From positions 1 through 64,000 of the forward strand of contig NZ_JAUASX010000001.1 of NCBI RefSeq assembly GCF_030345715.1: 64,000 nucleotides of DNA, in the 5' to 3' direction. Below the pieces are notes generated by a model that saw only the letters and a program-made list of their open reading frames with translations, ran no database searches and was not told the origin of the DNA. The DNA comes from Solimonas sp. SE-A11. GTDB lineage: Bacteria; Pseudomonadota; Gammaproteobacteria; Nevskiales; Nevskiaceae. The position numbers and the translations under genes were made by a program. Positions 26,400-34,332 of this stretch are shown piece by piece. Each line of letters starts with the position of its first letter. Position 1 is the first letter of the stretch.

Positions 26400-27215
26400 T
26401 CAGCCCTTCTTGGCAGCGGCCAACGCTTGCTTCATCCCCGCGCTGGCCACGCTGGTGCCGCCCAGCGACCAGCCGCCGTCCACCGGCAGCACCACGCCGG
26501 TGACGTAGCTGGCCATCGGCGAGGCCAGCCACAGGCAGGCGTCGGCGATCTCCTGCTTGCTGCCGTAGCGGCCCATCGGCACCGACTCTTTGGTCAGTCG
26601 CTCGGCCTCGGCATTGGGCGCCAGGCGCGTCATGCCCTCGGTGTCGGCGATCGGGCCGGGCACCACGGAGTTGATGCGCACGCCGGCCGGGCCCCATTCG
26701 ATGGCGCCCACGCGGGTCAGCATGTCCACGCCGGCCTTGGCGGCGCAGACGTGCATCTGGAATTCCATCGGGTTGTAGGCCTGTGGCGCGGAGATCTGGA
26801 TGATGGACGCGCCCGGCTTCTTCAGCAGCGGGAAGGCGGAGCGCAGCACGTGGAAGCTGCCCAGCAGGTCGATCTCCACTACCGAGCGGAAGCCGTTAGG
26901 GGAGATGCCCAGCGCCGGCGCGGGGAAGTTGCCGGCGGCGCCGCTGATGAGCACGTCGATGGCGCCGAGCTTCGCATGGGCGGCCTTCAGCACCTCGTCC
27001 ACCTTGGCGTGCTCGCGCACGTCGGCGGCATAGCCCGCTACCTCGCCGCCATGGGCCTGCAACTCCTTCACCGCGGCGTCCACCTTGTCCTGCGAGCGCG
27101 ACATCACCGCCACCTTGGCGCCGGCACGGGCGAAGGCATGGGCGATGCCCAGGTTGATGCCGCTGGTGCCGCCGGAGACGAAGACGGTCTTGCCGCTGAA
27201 GTCGAAGGGATTCAT
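26400..27215 (-). CDS. 2,4-dienoyl-CoA reductase-like SDR oxidoreductase
   Basis: The 271-aa SDR has the Rossmann motif VSGGTSGINLG and NNAG-equivalent ISGAAGNF. The segments HVCAAKAGVDMLTR and GPIADTEGMTRL match the DECR branch, which reduces 2,4-dienoyl-CoA during unsaturated fatty acid oxidation. As in that branch, the usual Tyr of YxxxK is absent while the Lys remains. GAGGAG lies just before the ATG at 27215; a longer frame upstream overlaps pdxH and is rejected. pdxH is 35 bp upstream on the same strand. Confidence 0.87.
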   Translation of the reverse strand: MNPFDFSGKTVFVSGGTSGINLGIAHAFARAGAKVAVMSRSQDKVDAAVKELQAHGGEVAGYAADVREHAKVDEVLKAAHAKLGAIDVLISGAAGNFPAPALGISPNGFRSVVEIDLLGSFHVLRSAFPLLKKPGASIIQISAPQAYNPMEFQMHVCAAKAGVDMLTRVGAIEWGPAGVRINSVVPGPIADTEGMTRLAPNAEAERLTKESVPMGRYGSKQEIADACLWLASPMASYVTGVVLPVDGGWSLGGTSVASAGMKQALAAAKKG

Positions 27216-27249
27216 GGAGCGCTCCTCGTGGTCTTGGATGTCGCTATCT

Positions 27250-27867
27250 TCAGGGTTCCAGGCGGTCGATTCGCCACCCGTTGCCGTCGCGGGTGTAGAG
27301 CAGGCGGTCGTGCAGGCGGCCGCGGCGGCCCTGCCAGAACTCGATGCTGGCGGGCACCAGTCGGTAGCCACCCCAGAAGTCGGGGAAGGGCACCTCGCTG
27401 CCGGCCAGGCGCTGGGCGTTCTCCTCCCAGCGGCGGTCCAGTTCCTCGCGGCTGGCCACCACCGCGCTCTGGCGCGAGGTCATGGCGCCGATCTGCGATT
27501 CGCGCGGGCGGCGGTAGAAGTATTCGCGCGACAGCGCCTCCGGCAGCTTCTCCACCGTGCCTTCGATACGCACCTGGCGCTCCAGGCGGTCCCACCAGAA
27601 GGTGGCGGCGCAGTGCGGGTTCTGCGCCAGCTCGCGGCCCTTGCGGCCCTCGTAGTTGGTATAGAAGCTCAGGTCCTCGCCGACGAAGCCCTTGAAAAGG
27701 ACGATGCGCACCGAGGGCAGTCCGTCCACGCTGGTGCCCAGCGCCATCGCGGTGGGCTCGATCAGGCCGGCGGCCTTGGCGTCGTCCAGCCAGGCGGCGA
27801 GCTGCGCGATGGGGTCCGCCAGCAGGTCGCCATCGCCCAGCGGGGAATTCTTGGTGTACTGGCTCAT
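27250..27867 (-). CDS. pdxH: Pyridoxine/pyridoxamine 5'-phosphate oxidase
   Basis: PdxH makes pyridoxal 5'-phosphate using FMN and oxygen, the last step of the vitamin B6 pathway and of salvage. The 205-aa protein shows the FMN/PLP-binding blocks VRIVLFKGF, FYTNYEGRKGREL, ATFWWDRLERQVRIEG and the C-terminal conserved tail with EFWQGRRGRLHDR. Length is normal. GGGGA precedes the ATG. It is divergent from the acuI-like gene and followed closely by the dienoyl-CoA-reductase-like gene. Confidence 0.97.
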   Translation of the reverse strand: MSQYTKNSPLGDGDLLADPIAQLAAWLDDAKAAGLIEPTAMALGTSVDGLPSVRIVLFKGFVGEDLSFYTNYEGRKGRELAQNPHCAATFWWDRLERQVRIEGTVEKLPEALSREYFYRRPRESQIGAMTSRQSAVVASREELDRRWEENAQRLAGSEVPFPDFWGGYRLVPASIEFWQGRRGRLHDRLLYTRDGNGWRIDRLEP

Positions 27868-27927
27868 GTCCGTCCCCGTTAAGATTGCCGCACATCATCC
27901 CATAGCTGCCCCGACAGGAACCGCTAC

Positions 27928-28917
27928 ATGACGACTTTCAAGGCCATCCGCGTCCACCAGAAGGACAAGGGCGCCGAGACCCGTATCGAGGACATCTCTG
28001 TGGCGGATCTCTCCGCCGGCGAGGTGGTGATCCAGGTCCACTACTCCAGCCTGAACTACAAGGATGCGCTGGCCGTGACCGGCAAGGGCCGCATCATGCG
28101 CCGCATGCCCTGTGTCGCCGGAATCGATCTCTCCGGCGTGGTCGCCGAGAGCGCCGACCCGGCCTACAAGGTTGGCGACAAGGTGCTGGTCACGGGCTGC
28201 GACATCGGCGAGCTGCACGACGGCGGCCTGGCGCAATACGCTCGCGTCGCCGCGTCCTCGGTGGTGCCGCTGCCGCCGGGCCTGTCGCTGAAGGAAGCGA
28301 TGCAGCTTGGCACCGCCGGCTTCACCGCCGCGCTGGCGCTGCGCCGCATGCTGGAGAACCACCAGGCGCCGGACATGGGGCCCATCGCCGTGACCGGCCC
28401 CACCGGTGGCGTGGGCTCGGTGGCGCTGTCGCTGTTCAAGCGCGCGGGCTTTCGCACCGCCGCCATCACCGGCAAGCCGGAGTCCGCGCGGGACTACCTG
28501 CAGGCCCTGGGTGCCGACGAGATCGTGGACCGCAACACGCTGGACCTGGGCAAGCGCCCCATGGAGTCCGCCCGCTGGGGCGGCGCGGTGGATAACGTCG
28601 GCGGCGAGACGCTGACCTACCTCACGCGCACCGTGAATCCCTGGGGCAACATCGGCTGCATCGGCCTGGCGCAGTCGCACGAGCTGAACACCACGGTGAT
28701 GCCGCTGATCCTGCGCGGCGTGTCGCTGCTGGGCATCCACTCCGTGCAGATGCCGCGCGCCTGGCGCCTGGAGGTCTGGCAACAGCTCGCCGGGCCCTGG
28801 AAGCCGCAGCTCGACCTGATCGCGCCGCGCGAGGTCACGCTGGAGCAGGTGCCCGCCGCCTGCGCCGAGATCGTGGCCGGCAAGGTCACCGGGCGCAGCA
28901 TCGTGCGCGTGGCCTGA
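27928..28917 (+). CDS. AcuI/YhdH-type acrylyl-CoA reductase (MDR family)
   Basis: The 329-aa medium-chain reductase matches AcuI/YhdH, which reduces the toxic acrylyl-CoA to propionyl-CoA with NADPH. N-terminal YSSLNYKDALAVTGKG and the dinucleotide loop TGPTGGVGSVALSLF are typical, as is GIDSV-like LLGIHSVQMPR near the C-terminus. No zinc-binding Cys cluster is present, as expected. A -10-like TAAGAT lies 40 nt upstream and CAGGAA is the ribosome site. A terminator and AT-rich dyad follow. Confidence 0.92.
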   Translation: MTTFKAIRVHQKDKGAETRIEDISVADLSAGEVVIQVHYSSLNYKDALAVTGKGRIMRRMPCVAGIDLSGVVAESADPAYKVGDKVLVTGCDIGELHDGGLAQYARVAASSVVPLPPGLSLKEAMQLGTAGFTAALALRRMLENHQAPDMGPIAVTGPTGGVGSVALSLFKRAGFRTAAITGKPESARDYLQALGADEIVDRNTLDLGKRPMESARWGGAVDNVGGETLTYLTRTVNPWGNIGCIGLAQSHELNTTVMPLILRGVSLLGIHSVQMPRAWRLEVWQQLAGPWKPQLDLIAPREVTLEQVPAACAEIVAGKVTGRSIVRVA

Positions 28918-28930
28918 GTGCAACGGCGTT

Positions 28931-28960
28931 GAAAAAGCCCGCCTGCGGGCCGGCTTTTTC
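28931..28960 (+). terminator. intrinsic terminator after the acuI-like gene
   Basis: GAAAAAGCC and GGCTTTTTC enclose a GC-rich inner hairpin, with the T-run inside the right arm, 14 nt past the stop. Confidence 0.75.
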
Positions 28961-28966
28961 ATGGCA

Positions 28967-29012
28967 TTTAATTATTAATTGTTAAATAAAAATTTAATAT
29001 TTAATAATTAAA
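28967..29012. promoter_or_regulatory. AT-rich island with nested dyads
   Basis: TTTAATTATTAA (28967-28978) pairs with TTAATAATTAAA (29001-29012). Nested inside is TTAAAT-AAAA-ATTTAA (28982-28997). The stretch is almost pure A/T. It lies downstream of the acuI-like terminator and begins the long non-coding region before the thioesterase gene. Confidence 0.55.
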
Positions 29013-29399
29013 AACAAGCAACAATGCTGCTTTGCGATGGGAGCGGATTTACCCGTACCACGGCACGCCAGACCGGCGAATACTGCAGACCTGACGAATG
29101 AGTCAGTAACGCATAGCCAGCGGTTGCCACTTCCCCCCGGACGACGAGGCAGCCGCAGCCAGAGAGCCCGACATCTTCATGAACCCGCGCCCGCGATCCC
29201 GTCCTCCGGAGTTTCCGTCCGGTCCGGGCGCGCGCGTCCCGCTGCAAACCCATGACCCGCGCCGGGCCGAGGTCCGGCGCCCGGCGTAGCCGTCACCGAT
29301 CAAGAGGGGGGAGCGCTAGGCCCCGCGTGGAGCAATCCGGCGGGGTCATTTTTTTGACCGCGCGGGCTAAGCTTGCAGGCCGGCCCCTGGAGTTCCCCG
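29013..29399 (+). other. gene-free 387-bp stretch, possible leader or small RNA
   Basis: No convincing ORF is present; the short frames here lack family signal and ribosome sites. The stretch ends in a strong plus-strand terminator (29319-29355) 45 nt before the thioesterase start. Short pairings such as CTGAC...GTCAG (near 29090-29105) occur. I did not recognise a known riboswitch or sRNA. Confidence 0.45.
29319..29355 (+). terminator. intrinsic terminator upstream of the thioesterase gene
   Basis: GGCCCCGC (29319-29326) pairs with GCGGGGTC (29340-29347). An inner GGA-GCAA-TCC closes it with a GNRA loop, and ATTTTTTT follows. No plus-strand ORF lies just before it, so it ends an untranslated transcript or acts as an attenuator. 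Confidence 0.75.
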
Positions 29400-29840
29400 A
29401 TGTCCCAAGATTTCCGCTACTACCTGCGCGTGCGCTACGGCGAGTGCGATGCGCAGAAGGTCGTGTTCAATGCCCGCTACGGCGAGTACGTGGACCTGGC
29501 GGTGTCCGAGTTCATCCGCGCCATCGGCTACGGCGAGCAGATGGTCAGCAGCGAGCTGGATTTCCAACTGGTGAAGCAGACCACCGAGTGGAAGGCGCCC
29601 TCGCGCTACGACGACGTGCTGGAATGCCGCGTCGCCACGCGACACATCGGCAACACCTCCTTCACCATCGGCGTGGAGTTCCGCCTGGCCGGCGAAGAGG
29701 CGATGCGTGCCAGCTCCGATACGGTCTACGTGATGGTGAACCACCAGTTGGGCAAGACCCCGGTGCCTGCGACCTTTCGCGCCGCCCTGGAAGATGGCGC
29801 GAAAGGCCGTAGCATCGATCACGCGGCTTGCGGGCGCTGA
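29400..29840 (+). CDS. Acyl-CoA thioesterase, 4HBT hotdog family
   Basis: The 146-aa hotdog-fold protein should hydrolyse acyl-CoA thioesters. The 4-hydroxybenzoyl-CoA-thioesterase/YbgC-type signature RYGECDAQKVVFNARYGEYVD is near residues 13-30, with the catalytic Asp. FTIGVEF and YVMVNH mark later strands. Length is usual. It lies 45 nt after a terminator-like hairpin and is convergent with the cupin gene. Its substrate is not evident from sequence. Confidence 0.9.
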   Translation: MSQDFRYYLRVRYGECDAQKVVFNARYGEYVDLAVSEFIRAIGYGEQMVSSELDFQLVKQTTEWKAPSRYDDVLECRVATRHIGNTSFTIGVEFRLAGEEAMRASSDTVYVMVNHQLGKTPVPATFRAALEDGAKGRSIDHAACGR

Positions 29841-29867
29841 GCAGGGGCCCCGCAACGGCAGGCGGTG

Positions 29868-30293
29868 TCAGGGCGTTATCGGCACCAGCGCGGTCGGGCC
29901 TTCGCCGCTCTCCTGCACGATGACCTCGCCCTCGGGAGCCGACGAGAAGTGCGGCGTGCCGGCCGGCACCACCAGCAGGGTGCCGGGGCCGTAGCCCTCC
30001 AGCGCCCCGGGGTCGAAGCGCGTGCCGGTGGCGAAGAAGTAGCGCCCCTTCAGCACCGTGATCGTGCGCGTGTCGGGGTGGCTATGCGGCGCGGAGCGCG
30101 CGCCCTGCTCGAAGCGCGCGCGGATCACGTAGGGCCCTGTCCTGGGATCGCCATGCACCACCGCGACGATGGCGCCCGGCGCAGCCGGTTCGCTGCGCCA
30201 GTTGAGGCTGTCGGGGCTGACGATCTCGACGCCGCCGGCCAGTGCCGCCGGAGCGGCCAGGGCCATCAGCAGGGCCGCCGCCTTGCGTCTCAT
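29868..30293 (-). CDS. Secreted cupin-domain protein
   Basis: The 141-aa protein has a signal peptide (AALLMALAAPAALAGG) and one cupin barrel. Motif 1 reads PHSHPDTRTITVLKG, with two His and a Glu position replaced by Thr/Asp, and motif 2 reads GTLLVVPAGTPHFS. It is likely periplasmic and metal-binding. The start overlaps the stop of the upstream HEXXH membrane protein gene (ATGA), so the pair is coupled. Function is unknown; related small cupins are often annotated only by fold. Confidence 0.82.
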   Translation of the reverse strand: MRRKAAALLMALAAPAALAGGVEIVSPDSLNWRSEPAAPGAIVAVVHGDPRTGPYVIRARFEQGARSAPHSHPDTRTITVLKGRYFFATGTRFDPGALEGYGPGTLLVVPAGTPHFSSAPEGEVIVQESGEGPTALVPITP

Positions 30294-30793
30294 GCAGGGT
30301 GATCGCCGCCGACGAAGGCGACGCCGTGCGGCAGCGGGGCGCCCTTGTAGACCTTCCAGGCGCCGGGCACCTCGAGGATGAAGGTGGCGGCCACGCCGAG
30401 CACGGTCAGGCCCATGGCGATGCGGTCGGCCCAGTAGCCCAGGTCCAGGATCACGGCCAGCAGGGCCACCACGATGATCGAGGCGATGAAGCCGCCCATC
30501 GACATGGCCAGGAACTGGCGGCGGTCGTTGCGATCGCTGTCGAACTTGAACAGGAACACCGCGGCCAGCGTCGGCGGCAGTTCCACGCGGCTGCCGCGGG
30601 ACAGCGCTCCGAGCAGGTGGCCCCACTCGTGCACCAGGTAGCCGCTGACGGCCACCAGCGCGCCGCCCAGGATCGCCACCGGCCAGTGCAGCGCCGTACC
30701 GGCGGCCTGCAACTGATGGCTCCAGGCCACCAGAGCCAGGGTCGCGGCCACCACCACCAGATCGCGCGCCAGCAGCTTGGGCATCATCGACAT
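30290..30793 (-). CDS. Small integral membrane protein with HEXXH motif
   Basis: The 167-aa protein has about five hydrophobic segments. Inside the second is GYLVHEWGHLLGAL, an HEXXH zinc-peptidase motif. This recalls intramembrane M50 (site-2) proteases, but the protein is short and the usual C-terminal NPDG-type motif is not evident; candidates for a third ligand (FDSDRND) lie in a loop. It overlaps a secreted cupin gene by 4 nt. It may be a minimal membrane peptidase or a metal-binding membrane protein. Not recognised as a named family. Confidence 0.78.
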   Translation of the reverse strand: MSMMPKLLARDLVVVAATLALVAWSHQLQAAGTALHWPVAILGGALVAVSGYLVHEWGHLLGALSRGSRVELPPTLAAVFLFKFDSDRNDRRQFLAMSMGGFIASIIVVALLAVILDLGYWADRIAMGLTVLGVAATFILEVPGAWKVYKGAPLPHGVAFVGGDHPA

Positions 30794-30926
30794 GTTCTTC
30801 TCCTCGCTTTCATGGGCCGGGTACGTGCCCGGAGCCTTGATCCGATTGAGACATGGCGGGGGCGGGGTCGCCTCGTCCCAACCGGTTAGTTTTCGACCTT
30901 AAACCCGGCGCCGGGCGCGGGCAACA

Positions 30927-30956
30927 AAAAAGGCCGGGCAACTGCCCGGCCTTTTG
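30927..30956 (-). terminator. intrinsic terminator after the aldehyde dehydrogenase gene
   Basis: AAAAGGCCGGGC-AACT-GCCCGGCCTTTT has T-runs both ways; on the minus strand TTTTTTG follows. It lies 17 nt past the ALDH stop. Confidence 0.85.
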
Positions 30957-30972
30957 CAAGACGCCCGCCCGA

Positions 30973-32427
30973 TCAGGCGAGGATCTTCGCCAGCTTCTTG
31001 ATCATGCCGATGATCTTGAGCGTGAACGCGGAGTGGGGCGGGAAGAACAGCGTGGCGCCCATGATGCGGGTGCGGACCACGCCGCGCTCGTGCGAGAAGG
31101 CCTTGAAGCCATAGTGGCCGTGGCCATTGCCGATGCCGGAGTTGTTGACGCCGCCGAAGGGCAGGTTGGCGTGCAGGAACTGCACCACGGTGTGGTTGAT
31201 GCAGGTGCCACCGGCGCTGGTGTTCTTCATCACCTTCTGGATATTCGCCTCGGTCTTGCTCCAGATGTACAGCGCCAGCGGCTTGGGCTGGTCGTTGATC
31301 TGCTGGATGACATCGTCGAGGTTGCGGTAGGGGATGATCGGCAGCAGCGGCCCGAAGATTTCCTCGCTCTGGATCTTGGCGTCCACCGGGATGTTGTCGA
31401 TCAGTGTCGGCGCGATGAAGCAGGCGCCTTCGTCCACCGCGCCGCCAGTCAGCACGCGCGCGCCGCGCTGCTGCGCGTCGCTCAGCAGGCCGGCGATGCG
31501 CTGGGTGTGGCGCTGGTTGACCACGCGCGCCAGGTAGGGGCTGTTCATCTGCTCCTGCGCGGTGGTGCCGTAGGCATTGGCGATCACGCCGCGGCATTCC
31601 TCGATGAACTGATCCTTGACCGACTCGTGCACGAAGATGTGATCCGGCGCGATGCAGGTCTGGCCGTTGTTGGTGAACTTGCCCCAGAGGATGTTGCGCG
31701 CGGCCAGGTTCAGGTTGGCCGAGGCGTCGACGATGGTCGGCGACTTGCCACCCAACTCCAGCGTCACCGAGGTCAGGTGCTTGGCGGCGGCCGCCATCAC
31801 CACCTTGCCGATCGCCGGCGAGCCGGTGAAGAAGATGTGGTCGAAGGGCAGGGCCAGCAGGGCGGTGGACACCGCGGCGTCGCCCTCGAAGATCGCCACT
31901 TCATCCTCGGAGAACAGCTCGCGGGTGATCTTCACCATCAGCGCCGACAGGTGCGGCGTCATTTCCGAGGGCTTCAGGATCGCGGTGCAGCCGGCCGCGA
32001 TCGCCGATACCAGCGGCCCGAAAGTCAGGTTAACCGGGTAGTTCCACGGCGAGATGATCAGGCTGCGGCCCTTGGGCTCGTACTGCACGTAGCCCTTGGT
32101 GCCCAGCATCAGCGGCGTCGGCATCACGCTCTTGGGCTTCATCCACTTCTTGAGGTGGCGGATGGCGTCGTTGGCTTCCACCACCACGGTGACGATCTCG
32201 GTGAGGTCCACTTCCACCGGCGGCTTCTTGAAGTCCTTGTAGCCGGCCTCGTGGAATTCCTCGGAGCGCGCCAGCAGCGTGTCGCGCAGCTTCTTGATCT
32301 TGGCGATGCGCTCCTCGGCGGTGGAGGTGCGCAGCCGCAATGCGGTGGCCCGCTGGCGGTCGAAGACGCGCTTGATTTCGGCTTCGGCGGCACTGATGCC
32401 GGGCAGGTAGGACACCGCAGTGTTCAT
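30973..32427 (-). CDS. Aldehyde dehydrogenase, class 3/fatty- or coniferyl-aldehyde type
   Basis: The 484-aa NAD(P)-dependent enzyme oxidises aldehydes to acids. The catalytic Cys is in NNGQTCIAPD and the general base Glu in LELGGKSP; FTGSPAIGK is the cofactor loop. The C-terminus ends in a hydrophobic/basic tail (FTLKIIGMIKKLAKILA), as in membrane-associated fatty aldehyde dehydrogenases. GAGGAG lies before the ATG at 32427. It is divergent from wax synthase, so fatty aldehyde from wax or alkane metabolism is a plausible substrate. Confidence 0.92.
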   Translation of the reverse strand: MNTAVSYLPGISAAEAEIKRVFDRQRATALRLRTSTAEERIAKIKKLRDTLLARSEEFHEAGYKDFKKPPVEVDLTEIVTVVVEANDAIRHLKKWMKPKSVMPTPLMLGTKGYVQYEPKGRSLIISPWNYPVNLTFGPLVSAIAAGCTAILKPSEMTPHLSALMVKITRELFSEDEVAIFEGDAAVSTALLALPFDHIFFTGSPAIGKVVMAAAAKHLTSVTLELGGKSPTIVDASANLNLAARNILWGKFTNNGQTCIAPDHIFVHESVKDQFIEECRGVIANAYGTTAQEQMNSPYLARVVNQRHTQRIAGLLSDAQQRGARVLTGGAVDEGACFIAPTLIDNIPVDAKIQSEEIFGPLLPIIPYRNLDDVIQQINDQPKPLALYIWSKTEANIQKVMKNTSAGGTCINHTVVQFLHANLPFGGVNNSGIGNGHGHYGFKAFSHERGVVRTRIMGATLFFPPHSAFTLKIIGMIKKLAKILA

Positions 32428-32453
32428 GTGCTTCTCCTCGAGGGCTCGCCAGT

Positions 32454-32474
32454 CGTTTGCTAAACGAGCGTTTA
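32454..32474. promoter_or_regulatory. TetR-type operator candidate
   Basis: TAAACG-AG-CGTTTA (32461-32474) is a perfect 14-bp dyad, and the overlapping CGTTT-GCT-AAACG (32454-32466) shares a half-site. It lies 27 bp before the ALDH start within the divergent control region. No regulator gene is adjacent. Confidence 0.5.
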
Positions 32475-32544
32475 AGAACAAGGCAAAAGTATAGGCCGAA
32501 ACCTGCGTCCCCGGACATATCAAAGATCAAGGCCGGATCGAGAT

Positions 32545-32580
32545 TTTTAATTAAATATTGCATTGAATATTTAATTAAAA
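32545..32580. promoter_or_regulatory. perfect AT-only 36-bp dyad
   Basis: TTTTAATTAAATATT and AATATTTAATTAAAA are perfect 15-bp arms around GCATTG. The site lies midway between the divergent ALDH and wax synthase genes. Such long, exact symmetry in a GC-rich genome suggests selection, for example as a regulator operator. Confidence 0.65.
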
Positions 32581-32681
32581 TTCACAAAATCACGGGCCTG
32601 CACCGTACGCGCCATAGGCCCTGCGGCCAATCTGTGCTTTCATTCCCTCCACAAAATGAAGACAACCGGCTGAGGAGCCTC

Positions 32682-34082
32682 ATGAAAACCCTGAACCCGC
32701 TGGATGCGACCTGGCTCTACGTCGACAGCGCGCGCACGCCGATGCATGTCGCCAACCTGTCGATCTACTCGATGCCGGAGAACGCGCCCGATAACTGGTT
32801 CAGCGACATCGTGGCCAACCTGCGCCAGACCCGCCATTTCGCCGCGCCCTTCAATCTCAAGCTGACCTCGCCCCGCCTCAAGTCGGTGTTCCCGACCTGG
32901 AGCGAGACCACAGACATCGACATCGACTACCACTTCCGCCACTCCGCACTGCCCAAGCCGGGCGGCGAGCGCGAGCTGGGTGTGCTGATCTCGCGCCTGC
33001 ACTCGCACCCCATGGACTTCACCCGCCCGCTGTGGGAATGTCACCTGATCGAGGGCCTGGAGAACAATCGCTTCGCGCTCTACGTGAAGGTGCACCACTC
33101 GCTGGTGGATGGCGTCGGCGGCATGCGCATGCTGACCAAGATGCTCTCCTTCGACCCCGCCGCGCGCGACCTGCCGCCGCCCTGGAGCGTCGGCACCGGC
33201 CGCGATGGTCCGCGCCCGCGGCGCGAAGGCGCGCCGAGCACGCCCTGGGAGAAGCTGCGTGCCGGCCTGCAGCGCCAGGGTGAGTCGCTCCCGGAGCTGT
33301 CGCGCGCCTTCGGCGATCTCGCTCGCCAGGCCGGCACGCACCAGAACCCGGACTGGGTGCTGCCCTTCGAGGGCCCCAAGTCGATCCTCAACGGCAAGGT
33401 CTCCGCGCAGCGCCGTTTCGCCACGCAGCACTACGAGCTGGATCGCGTGAAGAAGGTGGCCAAGGCTGCTGGCGTGACCGTCAATGACGTGTTCCTCGGC
33501 CTGTCCGCCGCCGCGCTGCGCCGCTACCTGGGCGAGCTGGATCAGCTGCCGGCCAAGTCGCTCACCGCGGGCCTGCCGGTGTCGGTGCGCCCGGCGGATG
33601 ACGTGCACTCGGGCAACGCCATCAGCTTCATCATCTCCAGCCTGCACACCGAGCTCGCCGATCCCATCGAGCGCCTGAAGGCGATCCACGATTCCACGCA
33701 GGCTGCCAAGGTGCATCTGCAGAGCCTGCCCAAGGCGGGCATCAACAACTACACGATGCTGTACATGTCGCCCTACGTGCTGCAGCTGCTCACCGGCCTG
33801 GGCGGCGTCACGCGGCCGATGTTCAATCTGACCATCTCCAACGTGCCGGGGCCGGATCGTCCGCTGTACTTCAATGGCGCGCGGCTGGAGCAGATGTATC
33901 CGGTGTCGCTGCTGTCGGACGGACAGGCGCTGAACATCACCAGCGTCAGCTACGCGGGGCAGTTCAACATCGGCTTCACCGGCTGCCGCGACATCCTGCC
34001 GTCGATGCAGCGCTTGGCCGTCTACACCGGTGAGGCGTTGGAAGAGCTGGAGATGGAGACGAAGGTGAAGCGGGTAGCGTGA
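32682..34082 (+). CDS. Wax ester synthase/diacylglycerol acyltransferase (WS/DGAT)
   Basis: This bifunctional enzyme joins acyl-CoA to fatty alcohols or diacylglycerol, making storage waxes and triacylglycerol. The 466-aa protein has the catalytic HHXXXDG motif as HHSLVDG at residues 138-144. The N-terminus MKTLNPLDATWLYVDS and the block NLTISNVPGPDRPLYFNGA are typical. Length is normal. GAGGAG precedes the ATG at 32682; upstream in-frame codons run through the AT-rich dyad and are not coding. It pairs divergently with the ALDH gene. Confidence 0.96.
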   Translation: MKTLNPLDATWLYVDSARTPMHVANLSIYSMPENAPDNWFSDIVANLRQTRHFAAPFNLKLTSPRLKSVFPTWSETTDIDIDYHFRHSALPKPGGERELGVLISRLHSHPMDFTRPLWECHLIEGLENNRFALYVKVHHSLVDGVGGMRMLTKMLSFDPAARDLPPPWSVGTGRDGPRPRREGAPSTPWEKLRAGLQRQGESLPELSRAFGDLARQAGTHQNPDWVLPFEGPKSILNGKVSAQRRFATQHYELDRVKKVAKAAGVTVNDVFLGLSAAALRRYLGELDQLPAKSLTAGLPVSVRPADDVHSGNAISFIISSLHTELADPIERLKAIHDSTQAAKVHLQSLPKAGINNYTMLYMSPYVLQLLTGLGGVTRPMFNLTISNVPGPDRPLYFNGARLEQMYPVSLLSDGQALNITSVSYAGQFNIGFTGCRDILPSMQRLAVYTGEALEELEMETKVKRVA

Positions 34083-34091
34083 CTCTCTTTC

Positions 34092-34190
34092 CTCTCCCCT
34101 TGCGGGAGAGGGTGGCCCGTCAGGGCCGGGAGAGGGGGAGCTATCAATGGCTGGCCTCCCCCTCTCTCCCACAAGAGGAGAGAGGAAAGA
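34092..34190. repeat. CCTCTCCC-type palindromes after the wax synthase gene
   Basis: CCTCTCCC-CTTGC-GGGAGAGG (34092-34112) is followed by further CT-rich/GA-rich complementary tracts up to 34190. It resembles 6599-6628 and 53493-53532. Confidence 0.6.
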
Positions 34191-34194
34191 AGAA

Positions 34195-34216
34195 AAGGCG
34201 GCACCTAGGCCGCCTT
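34195..34216 (-). terminator. hairpin, terminator-like on the minus strand
   Basis: AAGGCGGC-ACCTAG-GCCGCCTT; on the minus strand TTTTCTTC follows, so it may end the ParM-like transcript about 117 nt past its stop. Confidence 0.5.
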
Positions 34217-34222
34217 CTGTGT

Positions 34223-34322
34223 CGCCATCCATGGCGGGACTTCTGTCCCCTGATTGAACCCCTGGGTGGCCATTCATGGCCACCCGGCGTAACCCGCTGT
34301 GAGTGTCCACTGGACACTCACA
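34223..34322. repeat. hairpin array with CATYSA apices
   Basis: CGCCAT-CC-ATGGCG (34223-34236), GGGTGGCCAT-TC-ATGGCCACCC (34264-34285) and TGTGAGTGTCC-ACT-GGACACTCACA (34298-34322) follow in order. Between the first two, CTGATTGAACCCCTGGG matches 53565-53581 with one change. Confidence 0.75.
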
Positions 34323-34332
34323 CGCTTGCGGT

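Noticed and set aside
29080-29110. hammerhead-like CTGACGA core
   Set aside because: The conserved CUGAUGA and GAAA segments are not both present; it is only a short palindrome.
29008-29253. 81-aa minus-strand ORF in the gap before the thioesterase gene
   Set aside because: No ribosome site, no family signal, and Arg/Gly-rich composition typical of chance frames in GC-rich DNA.
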